Assembly: GCF_900128885.1 (NCBI RefSeq)
Contig: NZ_FQTU01000002.1
Location: 124,001 to 188,000, forward strand
Reading direction: 5' to 3'
Source of the DNA: Alkalibacter saccharofermentans DSM 14828
GTDB lineage: Bacteria; Bacillota; Clostridia; Eubacteriales; Alkalibacteraceae
Length of the DNA: 64,000 nucleotides
Shown here piece after piece: positions 33,933 through 42,328 of this stretch. The notes under the pieces were generated by a model. The model did no database searches. It saw nothing but the letters and a program-made list of their open reading frames with translations, and was not told the origin of the DNA. The stretch's first letter is position 1. The number at the start of each line of letters is the position of its first letter. A program made the translations under genes and the position numbers.

Positions 33933-34676
33933 TTATTTTATATATTCTACGTTGTACTTGTTTTTAAGGTCTTCCACCTTGTTTACGAACATGTCGTTTT
34001 GCTTTCCTTGAAGCAGGTAGTTTTTAATCTTATCTCTTACATCACCATATGCTAGAGTGTTTTCGGGTTTCTTATCGGTGAGCTTGATAATGTGGTAGCC
34101 ATATGTAGTCTTTACATCGCCTTTTATTTCGTTGACAGCCATTGCTTCAAGGGCATCGTCAAATTCCTTGACCATTTGTCCCTTGGCAAAGAAACCAAGA
34201 TCTCCGCCTTTCTCATTTGAAGGGCATTTAGAATGCTTTTGAGCTAAATCTTCGAAAGATTCTCCCGATGTGATCGCAGCCAAGACTTCGTCGTGTTCTT
34301 CCTTTGTATCTACCAGTATATGGCTTGCGCCGTATTGTAGGTTCTCTTTAAAGTTTTGAGGGTTCTCGTCATAAAAAGCCTTAGCGTCTTCTTCGGTAAC
34401 CTCTGCTTTCATAAGATAGCTGCTGATTGCGTAGCTTTTGATAAGCTTCTCTTTTGTAAGTTCAAGTTCTTTTTTGAAGGTCTCGTCTTCCTCGATGTTG
34501 TTGTCCAAAGCCTCAAAATAAAATAATTCGTGGGCGATAAGCTCTTCCAAAAGACCTTGCTTTGCTTCGGGATTAGAGTATGCCGCTGCCTGTTGTGGTG
34601 GTATCGTGCTTAATAGAAAATCAAGGTCATTTTCAGTTATGGACTTCCCATTTACGTTTGCTAAAACTTTGCTCAT
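33933..34676 (-). CDS. PpiC/parvulin-type peptidyl-prolyl isomerase, cytoplasmic
   Basis: A 247-residue protein with an N-terminal helical SurA-like chaperone part (about 1-105) and a parvulin rotamase domain (about 110-205). The rotamase contains ASHILVDTKEEHDEV, a CPSNEKGGDLGFF segment and the terminal GYHIIKLTDK. No signal peptide or lipobox is visible, so unlike PrsA it should stay in the cytoplasm. The start follows AGGAGG. A hairpin separates it from the CoA-disulfide-reductase gene upstream. Substrates are unknown. Confidence 0.87.
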   Translation of the reverse strand: MSKVLANVNGKSITENDLDFLLSTIPPQQAAAYSNPEAKQGLLEELIAHELFYFEALDNNIEEDETFKKELELTKEKLIKSYAISSYLMKAEVTEEDAKAFYDENPQNFKENLQYGASHILVDTKEEHDEVLAAITSGESFEDLAQKHSKCPSNEKGGDLGFFAKGQMVKEFDDALEAMAVNEIKGDVKTTYGYHIIKLTDKKPENTLAYGDVRDKIKNYLLQGKQNDMFVNKVEDLKNKYNVEYIK

Positions 34677-34722
34677 ATATTCCTCCTGTGATTAAGTATT
34701 CAGATAGTATTATAACATAAAT

Positions 34723-34746
34723 GGAGGATTTCCGCAGAAATCCTCC
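34723..34746 (-). terminator. Hairpin after the shorter CoA-disulfide reductase gene
   Basis: A 9-bp perfect stem, GGAGGATTT with AAATCCTCC, just after the reductase stop codon. The tail on the minus strand is only AT-rich, so termination may be partial and the isomerase gene downstream may be read through. Confidence 0.6.
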
Positions 34747-34759
34747 AAAGTTTAAGCTT

Positions 34760-36121
34760 TTAATCGAAAAATTTTTCGGATATAAAGCCGATTATGTTTA
34801 TGGGGTCTTTGGAGGTGGAATAAGGAGGAGCATATGCAAGTTCCAATTCTTTCAAGTCATTAATCCTTCCACCAAGCCTGAGAGCTGTTGCGAGGATATC
34901 TATTCTCTTGTCCGTGCCATCGCCTCCTACTATTTGGGCGCCTAGAATTTTGCCGTCAGACAATGAAAAAATCACTTTTATATGAAGAGTCTGAGATCCG
35001 GGGTAGTATTCTGCATGGTTTGATGCATCGATCTTTATAATTTCGTAATCAGACCCCTTTACTTTGCCAAGTTTCTGAAGAGTTTTCTCGTTGGTTCCCG
35101 TGGAGGAAGCTATAAGCTCAAAGACCTTCACTGCCGCAGTGCCTTGAGTTCCGCTGTAATAGTCGGCTATCCCTGCGAGGTTGTTTGCAGCTATCCTGCC
35201 CTGTTTGTTGGCTGGACCTGCTAAAGGTATCATAGTGGGGACTTTGTTGACGAAATCTTCAACTTCTATAACATCCCCAACTGCATAAATATCTGGATTT
35301 GAAGTGACCATGGCTTTATCCACCACAATTCCACCTCTTTGCCCTATAGTAAGCCCAGCATCCTTTGCAAGGAAGCTGTTTGGTTTTATGCCGATTGAAA
35401 GAATTATAAGATCGGCTTCGATTTTTTTCCCGGTTGAAGTTACTACCACCGTTTTGTTTTCCTTTGGCAGAAATTCCTTGACTCCGTCTTCCAAAATTAA
35501 ATTTACGCCCATGTCTTTCAGGTGCGCATGCAAATATTCAGACATTTCCTTGTCAAGAGGAGCCATTACCTGATCTGCCATTTCAATTATGGAGACTTCA
35601 ATTCCCAGTGCGTGGAGATTTTCGGCCATCTCAATGCCTATGAAACCGCCCCCTATGACAGCTGCTTTCTTGGCGGAAGTCTTTTCGATATGATTTTTGA
35701 TTTTGTCGGTATCGGGTATGGTCCAAAGTGTAAAGATATTGTTGCCGTCGATTCCCGGTATGGGAGGTTTAAGTGGAGAAGAGCCTGTGGCTATCACCAG
35801 CTTGTCATAGGGTTCTTCGTAAATATCTCCAGTAAGGAGATTTTTTACAGAGACTACTTTCCTTGAAGGGTCTATCTTAAGGACATCGTTTTTAATCTTT
35901 ACATCGATATTGAATTTTTCTTTCATGGATTCAGGAGTGTGTACAAAAAGCTTGGCCCTATCATCGATTACATTACCAACATAATAAGGGAGGCCGCAAT
36001 TGGCAAAGGATATATATTCTCCACGATCGATTATTGTGATTTCAGATTTTTTATCCAGTCTTCTGTATCTCGCAGCGAAACTGGCACCTCCTGCCACACC
36101 GCCTATTACTAACACTTTCAT
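34760..36121 (-). CDS. CoA-disulfide reductase-like flavoprotein
   Basis: A 453-residue FAD and NAD(P)H dependent oxidoreductase of the pyridine nucleotide-disulfide family. It has the N-terminal FAD motif VIGGVAGGASFAARYR, the single redox cysteine in SFANCGLPYY, the second nucleotide motif AVIGGGFIGIEMAENL, and the C-terminal dimerisation domain. A single active-site Cys is typical of CoA-disulfide reductases, NADH oxidases and polysulfide reductases, which cannot be told apart here. It is a clear paralogue of the first 450 residues of the upstream gene but lacks the sulfur-carrier domains. It follows that gene after a terminator. Confidence 0.87.
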   Translation of the reverse strand: MKVLVIGGVAGGASFAARYRRLDKKSEITIIDRGEYISFANCGLPYYVGNVIDDRAKLFVHTPESMKEKFNIDVKIKNDVLKIDPSRKVVSVKNLLTGDIYEEPYDKLVIATGSSPLKPPIPGIDGNNIFTLWTIPDTDKIKNHIEKTSAKKAAVIGGGFIGIEMAENLHALGIEVSIIEMADQVMAPLDKEMSEYLHAHLKDMGVNLILEDGVKEFLPKENKTVVVTSTGKKIEADLIILSIGIKPNSFLAKDAGLTIGQRGGIVVDKAMVTSNPDIYAVGDVIEVEDFVNKVPTMIPLAGPANKQGRIAANNLAGIADYYSGTQGTAAVKVFELIASSTGTNEKTLQKLGKVKGSDYEIIKIDASNHAEYYPGSQTLHIKVIFSLSDGKILGAQIVGGDGTDKRIDILATALRLGGRINDLKELELAYAPPYSTSKDPINIIGFISEKFFD

Positions 36122-36149
36122 TCAGACATACCTCCTCTTTCATCATAAT

Positions 36150-36188
36150 AAAAAATAGCATTAAGGCCGGCTGTCCGGTCCTTAATGC
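36150..36188 (-). terminator. Terminator of the fused CoA-disulfide reductase gene
   Basis: On the minus strand the stem GCATTAAGG/CCTTAATGC (36158-36188) encloses an inner CCGG/CCGG pairing and is followed by TATTTTTTATT. Confidence 0.85.
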
Positions 36189-36195
36189 CATTATA

Positions 36196-38694
36196 CTATA
36201 TAAATAAATTTGTGTCAGATTCTTCAGCGGCAGCAAGCATATTTGCAACTCCTGCCAGTTTGACTCCATCTATGAGCTCTTCCTCCTTGATGCCCATGAC
36301 GTCCATAGACATGGTGCATGCCACCATTTCCACGCCATTAGCCATAGCATGGCCTATCAATTCTTCCAATGAAGATACGTTCTTGTCCTTCATGACCATT
36401 CGCATCATCTTTGTCCCCATACCTCCCATATTCATCTTGGAAAGCGTGAGTTTCTTGCTTCCCTTGGGCATCATCCATCCGAACATTTTCTCGATAATGG
36501 ATTTTTCAACCCTGGGAGAGTCCTCTTTTCTTAGGATGTTGAGTCCCCAAAAGGTAAAGAACATGGTTACTTTTCGTCCCATCGCCGCGGCTCCGTTTGC
36601 TATGATAAAAGAAGCTAAAGCCTTGTCCAGATCTCCACTGAATACAATCATCGTCTTGTCGTTGTGTTCTTTATTAAAAGACGAAGAACCTTGGGTGCAA
36701 AATTCGTTGGCGCTACCTACATCTTCTGTGTGTGTTCCCTTCATGATGCAAACTTTTGTGACTTTTCCGTCAAACTCTTCCTTTAAGAGAGTATTGTTTG
36801 TCCTTTGGCACCAGGAGCCGATGTCCGCTGCAAAGCCCATGTCCGTAGCTGTTATCTCAACGGTGTCCCCTTCGCTTATATGTTTCATCGTATTGTAAAC
36901 CTGCATTATCGGTCCCGGACACTGAAGTCCTGTGCAGTCCAAGGTCACCTTTTGTCTCGGATGGTTTCCCGAAAGAGGATCCTCATCCTCGACATCCATT
37001 GATTCATCACTATAGGCGATTTTTTCTGGGTCGTTGTAGTAAAGAGCTGAATATGCGGTGAATCCACCAGTCAGATTCTTGGCTTTAAAGCCTTTTTGTG
37101 TCAGTATCCTTACGGCTATCCAAGCTCTGACGCCAACAGCGCAGGAGACTATGATGGTTTTGTTTTTATCTAACTCGCTTATTCTATCCCTAAGTTCGTC
37201 AATGGGTATATTGATTGAGCCTGGAATATAGCCGAGTGTCTTCTCGACGGAAGTTCTAACGTCAAGAATAAGGTTTTTTTCAGGATCCAGGGAATCAAGA
37301 TCTTCGCTTCTGATTATTTCCTGATCTCCATCAAGTATGTTGCAGGCGGTAAAGCCGGCCATATTTACAGGGTCCTTTCCAGAGGAAAAAGGTGGGGCAT
37401 AGGCTAGTTCCAGTTCTTTTAAGTCATAGACAGTAGCCCCGAATCTGATTGAAGCGGCTACCACGTCGACTCTTTTATCGCTTCCTTCTCCTCCTACTAT
37501 CTGTGCTCCAAGGACTTTACCCGAAGGGATTTCAAATATCAGCTTGAAATGCATTTGCTGAGGTCCCGGATAATAGCCTGCGTGATTGTTGGGGTGAATT
37601 TGGATTGTTAGGTAATCTTTGCCGTAGACTTTGCCCAGTCTATTGAGCGTCTTTTCATTTGCCCCTGTATTTGCAACAGTAAGATCGAACACCTTTGCCA
37701 CTGATGTTCCTTGAGTGCCGTTGTATTTTTCTTTTGCGCCCACTATGTTGTTGGCAACCATTCTTCCCTGCTTGTTGGCAGGACCTGCAAGAGGAACCAT
37801 AGTAGGGACCTTGTTAATGTAATCCTCGACTTCAATTACATCTCCTACTGCGTAAATGTGAGGATCAGATGTCAGAAGGCTATCGTCTACCACGATTCCA
37901 CCTCTGTCATTTAGCTTAAGGCCGGCATCCTTTGCAAGTTGGCTGTTTGGCCTCACGCCAATAGATAGAATAATCAAATCTGCTTCAATGTGTTTACCCG
38001 TATTTGTCACTACAGTAGTTTTTTTGCCGTCAGATATAAATTCTTTTACTCCGTCTTCCAATACAAGGTCAACATCCTTGCTTTCGATGTGCTTGTGAAG
38101 GTACTGGGCCATGTCGAAGTCCACAGGAGCCATTACCTGATTGGCCATTTCGATTATGGATACTTCGATTCCAAGCTCGTGAAGATTCTCCGCCATTTCT
38201 ACGCCGATGAAACCGCCCCCGATAACTGCAGCTTTCTTTACTTGGTGGCTCTCGATATAATTTTTTATCCCGTCAGTGTCCGGGATGTTCCAGATAGTAA
38301 ATATGTTTTTCGCATCTATTCCCGGTATGGGCGGTCTAAGTGGTGAAGAACCGGTAGATATCACAAGCTTGTCGTAAGACTCTTCGTAGGTCTCGCCCTT
38401 GACATGATTTTTTACTGTGACGGTTTTATCAGTCACATTAATTGCAGTTACCTCATTTTGAACTCTGACGTCCACATTGAACCTGGCATTGAAGGCCTCT
38501 GGTGTTTGGAGCAAGAGCTTGCTTCTGTCATCTATTACGTTTCCTATGTAATATGGCAGTCCGCAATTTGCAAAAGAGATATACTCGCCTCTTTCGAACA
38601 TTATTATCTCAGCATCTTCATCGACTCTTCTTAGTCGGGCTGCTGCGCTTGCGCCTCCGGCGACTCCTCCGATTATAAGTACTTTGTTTGACAT
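36196..38694 (-). CDS. CoA-disulfide reductase fused to rhodanese, TusA and DsrE-like domains
   Basis: An 832-residue four-part fusion. Residues 1-450 are the FAD/NAD(P)H CoA-disulfide reductase with redox Cys44 in SFANCGLPYY. Residues about 462-552 are a rhodanese with active-site Cys518 in SCAVGVR. Residues about 582-652 are a TusA-type carrier with Cys587 and Cys592 in LDCTGLQCPGP. Residues about 680-832 are a DsrE-like domain with Cys793 in VACTMSMD. Each part keeps its key cysteine, so a persulfide relay between domains is likely: reduction of CoA or other persulfides and delivery of sulfur. The gene lies 15 bp after an ArsR gene and is probably controlled by it. Fusions of this kind occur in other Firmicutes; the true acceptor is unknown. 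Confidence 0.9.
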   Translation of the reverse strand: MSNKVLIIGGVAGGASAAARLRRVDEDAEIIMFERGEYISFANCGLPYYIGNVIDDRSKLLLQTPEAFNARFNVDVRVQNEVTAINVTDKTVTVKNHVKGETYEESYDKLVISTGSSPLRPPIPGIDAKNIFTIWNIPDTDGIKNYIESHQVKKAAVIGGGFIGVEMAENLHELGIEVSIIEMANQVMAPVDFDMAQYLHKHIESKDVDLVLEDGVKEFISDGKKTTVVTNTGKHIEADLIILSIGVRPNSQLAKDAGLKLNDRGGIVVDDSLLTSDPHIYAVGDVIEVEDYINKVPTMVPLAGPANKQGRMVANNIVGAKEKYNGTQGTSVAKVFDLTVANTGANEKTLNRLGKVYGKDYLTIQIHPNNHAGYYPGPQQMHFKLIFEIPSGKVLGAQIVGGEGSDKRVDVVAASIRFGATVYDLKELELAYAPPFSSGKDPVNMAGFTACNILDGDQEIIRSEDLDSLDPEKNLILDVRTSVEKTLGYIPGSINIPIDELRDRISELDKNKTIIVSCAVGVRAWIAVRILTQKGFKAKNLTGGFTAYSALYYNDPEKIAYSDESMDVEDEDPLSGNHPRQKVTLDCTGLQCPGPIMQVYNTMKHISEGDTVEITATDMGFAADIGSWCQRTNNTLLKEEFDGKVTKVCIMKGTHTEDVGSANEFCTQGSSSFNKEHNDKTMIVFSGDLDKALASFIIANGAAAMGRKVTMFFTFWGLNILRKEDSPRVEKSIIEKMFGWMMPKGSKKLTLSKMNMGGMGTKMMRMVMKDKNVSSLEELIGHAMANGVEMVACTMSMDVMGIKEEELIDGVKLAGVANMLAAAEESDTNLFI

Positions 38695-38709
38695 TTTAAA
38701 AACCTCCTA

Positions 38710-38997
38710 TTATAAATTGAAAAGTATCGTTAAAATTTTCTTCACATCTTCGTTTATCAATGCATATTGTATTTCGTTTTTGTTGCGGACACCACGGATT
38801 ATTCCAGCCTGCTTCAGCTTGTTAAGATGCTGGGACACCGTGGACTGGGGGATGCAGAGACAGTCCTGCATTTCGGATACGTTTCGCTCCCCGCCGTTTA
38901 GCAGGTTCTTGACTATGCAAAGGCGCACAGGATGACCGATAGCCTTTAAAATATCGGCCTTTTGCTCCAGTTCTGCATCGACTTTATTTGTTGACAT
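38710..38997 (-). CDS. ArsR family regulator of the sulfur oxidoreductase operon
   Basis: A 95-residue winged-helix repressor of the ArsR family, with the DNA-reading helix in PQSTVSQHLNKLKQAGII. Cysteines occur in RLCIVKN and just before the reading helix (MQDCLCIP). This is compatible with sensing of metals or persulfides; the gene context favours sulfur species, but that is inference. The ATG at 38997 is preferred to one at 39012, because the latter would leave almost no leader after the mapped promoter and has no ribosome site. It is the first gene of the unit with the fused reductase. Confidence 0.85.
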   Translation of the reverse strand: MSTNKVDAELEQKADILKAIGHPVRLCIVKNLLNGGERNVSEMQDCLCIPQSTVSQHLNKLKQAGIIRGVRNKNEIQYALINEDVKKILTILFNL

Positions 38998-39022
38998 TTT
39001 ATCACCATCCATTTATCACTAT

Positions 39023-39057
39023 ATCACAATAATATGATATTGTGATGTTATTGTCAA
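39023..39057 (-). promoter_or_regulatory. ArsR promoter with overlapping operator palindrome
   Basis: Minus-strand promoter TTGACA (39057-39052), 17 bp, TATTAT (39034-39029). A perfect inverted repeat ATCACAATA-atatga-TATTGTGAT (39023-39046) covers the -10. Binding there would block the promoter, so it is the likely ArsR operator. Confidence 0.85.
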
Positions 39058-39145
39058 ACACTTTTAAAAAAAATTTATAAAATGTTTATGAATAAGAAAA
39101 CATGATAATAAATAGGGTGAAAGCTCTATTTTGGAGGTGAAGCAT

Positions 39146-39991
39146 TTGAAGGAGTGCATGTTTTACAAAACACTTGGTGGGGGAAAACTAGAATGCAACT
39201 TGTGTCCTCATAACTGTGTAATGGGTGAAGGGAAAGCCGGGGTGTGCAGGGTCAGAAAGAACGTAGGAGGAAAACTGATTAGCTTAAACTACGGAAAAAT
39301 AAGCGCATTGAACCTTGATCCCATAGAAAAGAAACCTCTAAGAAGATTTATGCAGCTTACCTATACACTTTCAATAGGCAGTTTTGGGTGCAACATGAAA
39401 TGCCCTTGGTGTCAAAATTATAACATCTCCATGGGAACTCCACAGACCGCGGACATGACTCCCCAGGAGATTGTGGATATAGCTTTGACAAAGAAGTATC
39501 CGTCAATTTCATACACTTACAACGAGCCCACGGTATACTACGAGTTTGTATACGAGACTGCAAAGCTTGCAAAATCTAAAGGCATAAAGAACATAATGGT
39601 GACAAACGGATACATAAACGAAGCGCCCCTGGATCTGCTTTTGCCATATATCGATGCTTTTAACATAGACTTAAAGACGTATAACTCTCAACAACACAAA
39701 AGATACTGCGGAGGAGGCTTGGATGAGGTGAAAACCACGATTAAGAAAGCGGCAGCGTCATCTCATGTGGAGATAACTTCACTCATGGTAACAGATATTA
39801 ATGACAACCTCGATGACCTGGAAGCAATGTTTAAATGGGTGGCCTCGGTGGATTCTCAAATTCCCGTCCATTTAAGCAGGTACTTTCCCATGTATAAATA
39901 CCATGAGCCAGGGACTAAAGCAAGTCTTTTGCACGAGGCGGAGATAATAGCAAAAAAATATTTAGATTTCGTTTACCTTGGAAACATTTAA
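39146..39991 (+). CDS. amrS: AmmeMemoRadiSam system radical SAM protein
   Basis: A 281-residue radical SAM protein. The SAM cluster motif is CNMKCPWC, and an N-terminal cysteine segment (CNLCPHNC and GVCRVR) suggests a further metal site, as in pyruvate-formate-lyase-activating-like proteins. The family is known by its constant linkage to Memo and AMMECR1 proteins, which follow here as a single fused gene 22 bp later. The reaction is not established. The start is taken as TTG at 39146, 8 bases after GGAGG; ATG at 39158 is a possible alternative. Confidence 0.88.
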   Translation: MKECMFYKTLGGGKLECNLCPHNCVMGEGKAGVCRVRKNVGGKLISLNYGKISALNLDPIEKKPLRRFMQLTYTLSIGSFGCNMKCPWCQNYNISMGTPQTADMTPQEIVDIALTKKYPSISYTYNEPTVYYEFVYETAKLAKSKGIKNIMVTNGYINEAPLDLLLPYIDAFNIDLKTYNSQQHKRYCGGGLDEVKTTIKKAAASSHVEITSLMVTDINDNLDDLEAMFKWVASVDSQIPVHLSRYFPMYKYHEPGTKASLLHEAEIIAKKYLDFVYLGNI

Positions 39992-40013
39992 TATAAGCTT
40001 AGGAGGATAAAAA

Positions 40014-41450
40014 ATGAGCGTCAAGGGAATAGTAGTATCTCCACACCCTCCAATATTGATACCTCAGATTGGCAGGGGAGAGGAACAGAGAGCTTTCAAT
40101 ACCATAAAGGGGCTTAATAAAACCGGGGAGTTTGTTGGCAAAATAAAGCCGGAGGTGATCGTAGTGATTACCCCCCATGGGAACTCATTTACAGACGGGG
40201 TGTGTATTTTGGATAAAGACTATATCGAAGGAGATCTTTCTGACTTTGGGTACTACGACTATAAGATCGGCAAGAACACCAGCACTAAATTTTTAGCAGT
40301 TTTAAAAGACGAGCTTTTAAGCTCAGATCTATCTTACATCTTTATGAACGATTCAGATGCTCTTCATTATAGAACGCACATTAAGCTGGACCATGGAGCT
40401 ATCGTACCGCTTTATTTCATAGAGAAGAGATATACCGACTATGAAATCCTGCACATAACACCGGGGATGCTGGACTTAAAGGAATCCTACAGGTTTGGAA
40501 TGCACCTAGGGGAGGCTGCAAAAAAAAGCGGGCTTACCACACTGATTCTTGCAAGCGGAGACCTGTCTCATTGTCTGAAGGACTCAGGTCCTTACAGCTT
40601 TGCAGAAGAAGGGCCCATATTTGATCAGATTTTGGTTGAAAGCCTAAATGCAAAAAGATACGGGGATATAGTCAACATGAAGCCTCACCTTTATGAGCCG
40701 GCAGGGCAGTGTGGTCTCAGGTCAATGATAATGGCCTTGGGCAGCGTTGATGGATTAATTACAAATCCAGTTGTACACAGCTATGAAGGGCCCTTTGGAG
40801 TAGGGTATATGACGGCTGAAATAAGTGTTTTAGAGGGGGAAGAAGCTTCACTTTGGGAAACGCTGGTCAATGGAGCGGACAAAAGCACTCCGGATATAAC
40901 TGAAAATGAGGATGACTACATCCGCCTTGCGAGAAAAAGCATGAATACATGGGTGAAAACAGGAGTTCAGCTTAGGTGGGAAGAATACAAAAAAGGAATT
41001 CAGGATAAAAAATTCATTAATGAAGTAGAAAGCAAAAGAGCGGGAGTCTTTGTCTCGCTACACAAAGACGGCCAGCTAAGAGGATGCATTGGAACGATTT
41101 CCCCAATTACCCAATATACAGCCAAGGAAATCATAAGAAATGCGGTGGAAGCTTGTTCCTTTGACCCAAGATTCCCGGCTGTAGAGCCACAGGAGTTAAG
41201 GGAAATTGAAGTTAAGGTGGACATACTGACGGAGCCTGAAAAAGTGTCGGGAAAGGAGAAGCTAGATCCCAAGCTTTACGGAGTCATCGTCAAAAGCGGC
41301 TATCGAAAGGGCCTTTTGCTTCCAAATCTTGATGGAGTGGATACAGTAGAGGAGCAGATCGACATAGCGATGCATAAGGCGGGCATACAGACTTATGAAG
41401 ATTATGAACTGTACAGGTTTAAGGTAATTCGCCACGAAGCTGAAAAATGA
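40014..41450 (+). CDS. Fused Memo-like and AMMECR1 protein (AmmeMemoRadiSam proteins B and A)
   Basis: A 478-residue fusion. Residues about 1-270 are a Memo-like domain related to extradiol dioxygenases, with histidines in SPHPPILIP, TPHGNSF and ASGDLSHC that could bind a metal. Residues about 300-478 are an AMMECR1 domain with the family hallmark LRGCIGTI and ACSFDPRFP. In many genomes these are separate genes next to the radical SAM gene. The fusion supports a physical complex. The function is not settled in bacteria; a modification or nucleotide-related reaction has been suggested only in general terms. A terminator follows. Confidence 0.88.
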   Translation: MSVKGIVVSPHPPILIPQIGRGEEQRAFNTIKGLNKTGEFVGKIKPEVIVVITPHGNSFTDGVCILDKDYIEGDLSDFGYYDYKIGKNTSTKFLAVLKDELLSSDLSYIFMNDSDALHYRTHIKLDHGAIVPLYFIEKRYTDYEILHITPGMLDLKESYRFGMHLGEAAKKSGLTTLILASGDLSHCLKDSGPYSFAEEGPIFDQILVESLNAKRYGDIVNMKPHLYEPAGQCGLRSMIMALGSVDGLITNPVVHSYEGPFGVGYMTAEISVLEGEEASLWETLVNGADKSTPDITENEDDYIRLARKSMNTWVKTGVQLRWEEYKKGIQDKKFINEVESKRAGVFVSLHKDGQLRGCIGTISPITQYTAKEIIRNAVEACSFDPRFPAVEPQELREIEVKVDILTEPEKVSGKEKLDPKLYGVIVKSGYRKGLLLPNLDGVDTVEEQIDIAMHKAGIQTYEDYELYRFKVIRHEAEK

Positions 41451-41492
41451 AAATCACCCGAAATGGCATTTGCTATTTCGGGTGATTTCACT
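41451..41492. terminator. Terminator between the Memo-AMMECR1 gene and the OB-fold gene
   Basis: A 14-bp perfect stem, AAATCACCCGAAAT (41451-41464) with ATTTCGGGTGATTT (41475-41488). It is flanked by AT-rich sequence and lies between convergent genes. Confidence 0.85.
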
Positions 41493-41780
41493 TTAACTTT
41501 TTTTCTTGTGTTTTTCCAAGTCGAAGATAACGATTGAGGTAAAAGCACGCTGCTTTTCCTTTACGTAATAATTTTCGGCTATGGCATTTTCTATCTTAAT
41601 AAGATCACCTTCGTTGATTTCTTTCATTTTATCAACTGCGCTTCCTACGATTCGGCCTCTCCAGTGCATGTACTCGTACTCTCCGTGCTTGTTTTTCTTT
41701 GCAGTGGACAGATTACATTTAATAAACTTCTCGTTTCTGTCCAAGTCGTAAACTTTGGCATAACCTGTAACATTAAACAT
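41493..41780 (-). CDS. Small OB-fold (SSB-like) protein, function unknown
   Basis: A 95-residue protein that resembles a short single-strand DNA-binding (OB-fold) domain: a start like FNVTGYAKVYDL, a central KFIKCNLSTAKKNKHGEYEY strand pair, and MHWRGRIVGSAVDKM similar to the SSB segment in which WxxVxxFGKxAE occurs. The C-terminus is basic (KHKKKS) and lacks the acidic tip of true SSB proteins. The start follows AAGGTGG. The gene sits beside gene debris and a repeat, in what looks like an accessory patch. Fold assignment is by eye and tentative. Confidence 0.55.
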   Translation of the reverse strand: MFNVTGYAKVYDLDRNEKFIKCNLSTAKKNKHGEYEYMHWRGRIVGSAVDKMKEINEGDLIKIENAIAENYYVKEKQRAFTSIVIFDLEKHKKKS

Positions 41781-41812
41781 GCAAACACCACCTTAGCTTG
41801 ATAAATGTAAAT

Positions 41813-41839
41813 ATAACATAAAATAACAATTAAGTAAAG
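41813..41839. repeat. 27-bp direct repeat, copy 1
   Basis: Identical over 27 bp to 42118-42144, beginning ATAACATAAAAT and ending TTAAGTAAAG. On the minus strand this copy lies in the probable promoter region of the OB-fold gene. Confidence 0.85.
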
Positions 41840-41854
41840 AAAAAAATAACTAGA

Positions 41855-42049
41855 TCAGTATAGTTGAAATTGCTGGGGTGTTTGTTCGAGTCGTTGATGC
41901 AATTTTACTTTATCTAGTGTGTTCATCAATAAATAAGCTGCAATCATTCCGGCTACGTTGAAGATGATGTCATCAATATCGACAATTTTGCTAGGATAGC
42001 GTGTCAATAGTGTAATAATCCCTGGATAAATTCCGGACAGAGAGTCCTC
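41855..42049 (-). pseudogene. Remnant of a VanZ-like membrane protein gene
   Basis: On the minus strand one frame, open for 64 codons after an in-frame stop, has no start codon. It contains SKIVDIDDIIFNVAGMIAAY, which matches the end of VanZ-family proteins, where a DIDDxxxNxxG motif precedes the last membrane helix. The upstream three quarters of such a gene are missing. It is a decayed fragment flanked by the two copies of the 27-bp repeat. Confidence 0.65.
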
Positions 42050-42117
42050 TTAAAGTACAGCATCAACTCAGGTCATTAATAGCAGAGAGCATTGACAAAA
42101 ACTTAACAATAATAAAC

Positions 42118-42144
42118 ATAACATAAAATAACAATTAAGTAAAG
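42118..42144. repeat. 27-bp direct repeat, copy 2
   Basis: Identical to 41813-41839. The two copies lie 305 bp apart, start to start, and bracket the VanZ-like remnant. Confidence 0.85.
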
Positions 42145-42328
42145 TAAAAATGAAGCAAGTTATAAAAAACAAGAAAAAGATTCTGAAGAGGCATTTACAC
42201 TTAAGGTTTATTTAAGATTTTTGTTCTATAATACAGTTATTATAAAGATTATCCCCCTTTATAATACTGCTAAACAAATGCTTTATACCAAAAGATAAAA
42301 TAAGAGATTGGGTTGCCCGCTTAGTCTC
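42145..42328. other. AT-rich stretch with no gene, ending in a terminator-like hairpin
   Basis: No supported coding frame. TATAAT occurs at 42227-42232 without a good -35. A hairpin AAAATAAGAGA (42297-42307) with TCTCTTATTTT (42325-42335) follows; on the plus strand it has a T-rich tail, and it also overlaps the stop codon of the minus-strand lipoprotein gene. A short plus-strand transcript is possible but unsupported otherwise. Confidence 0.4.
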
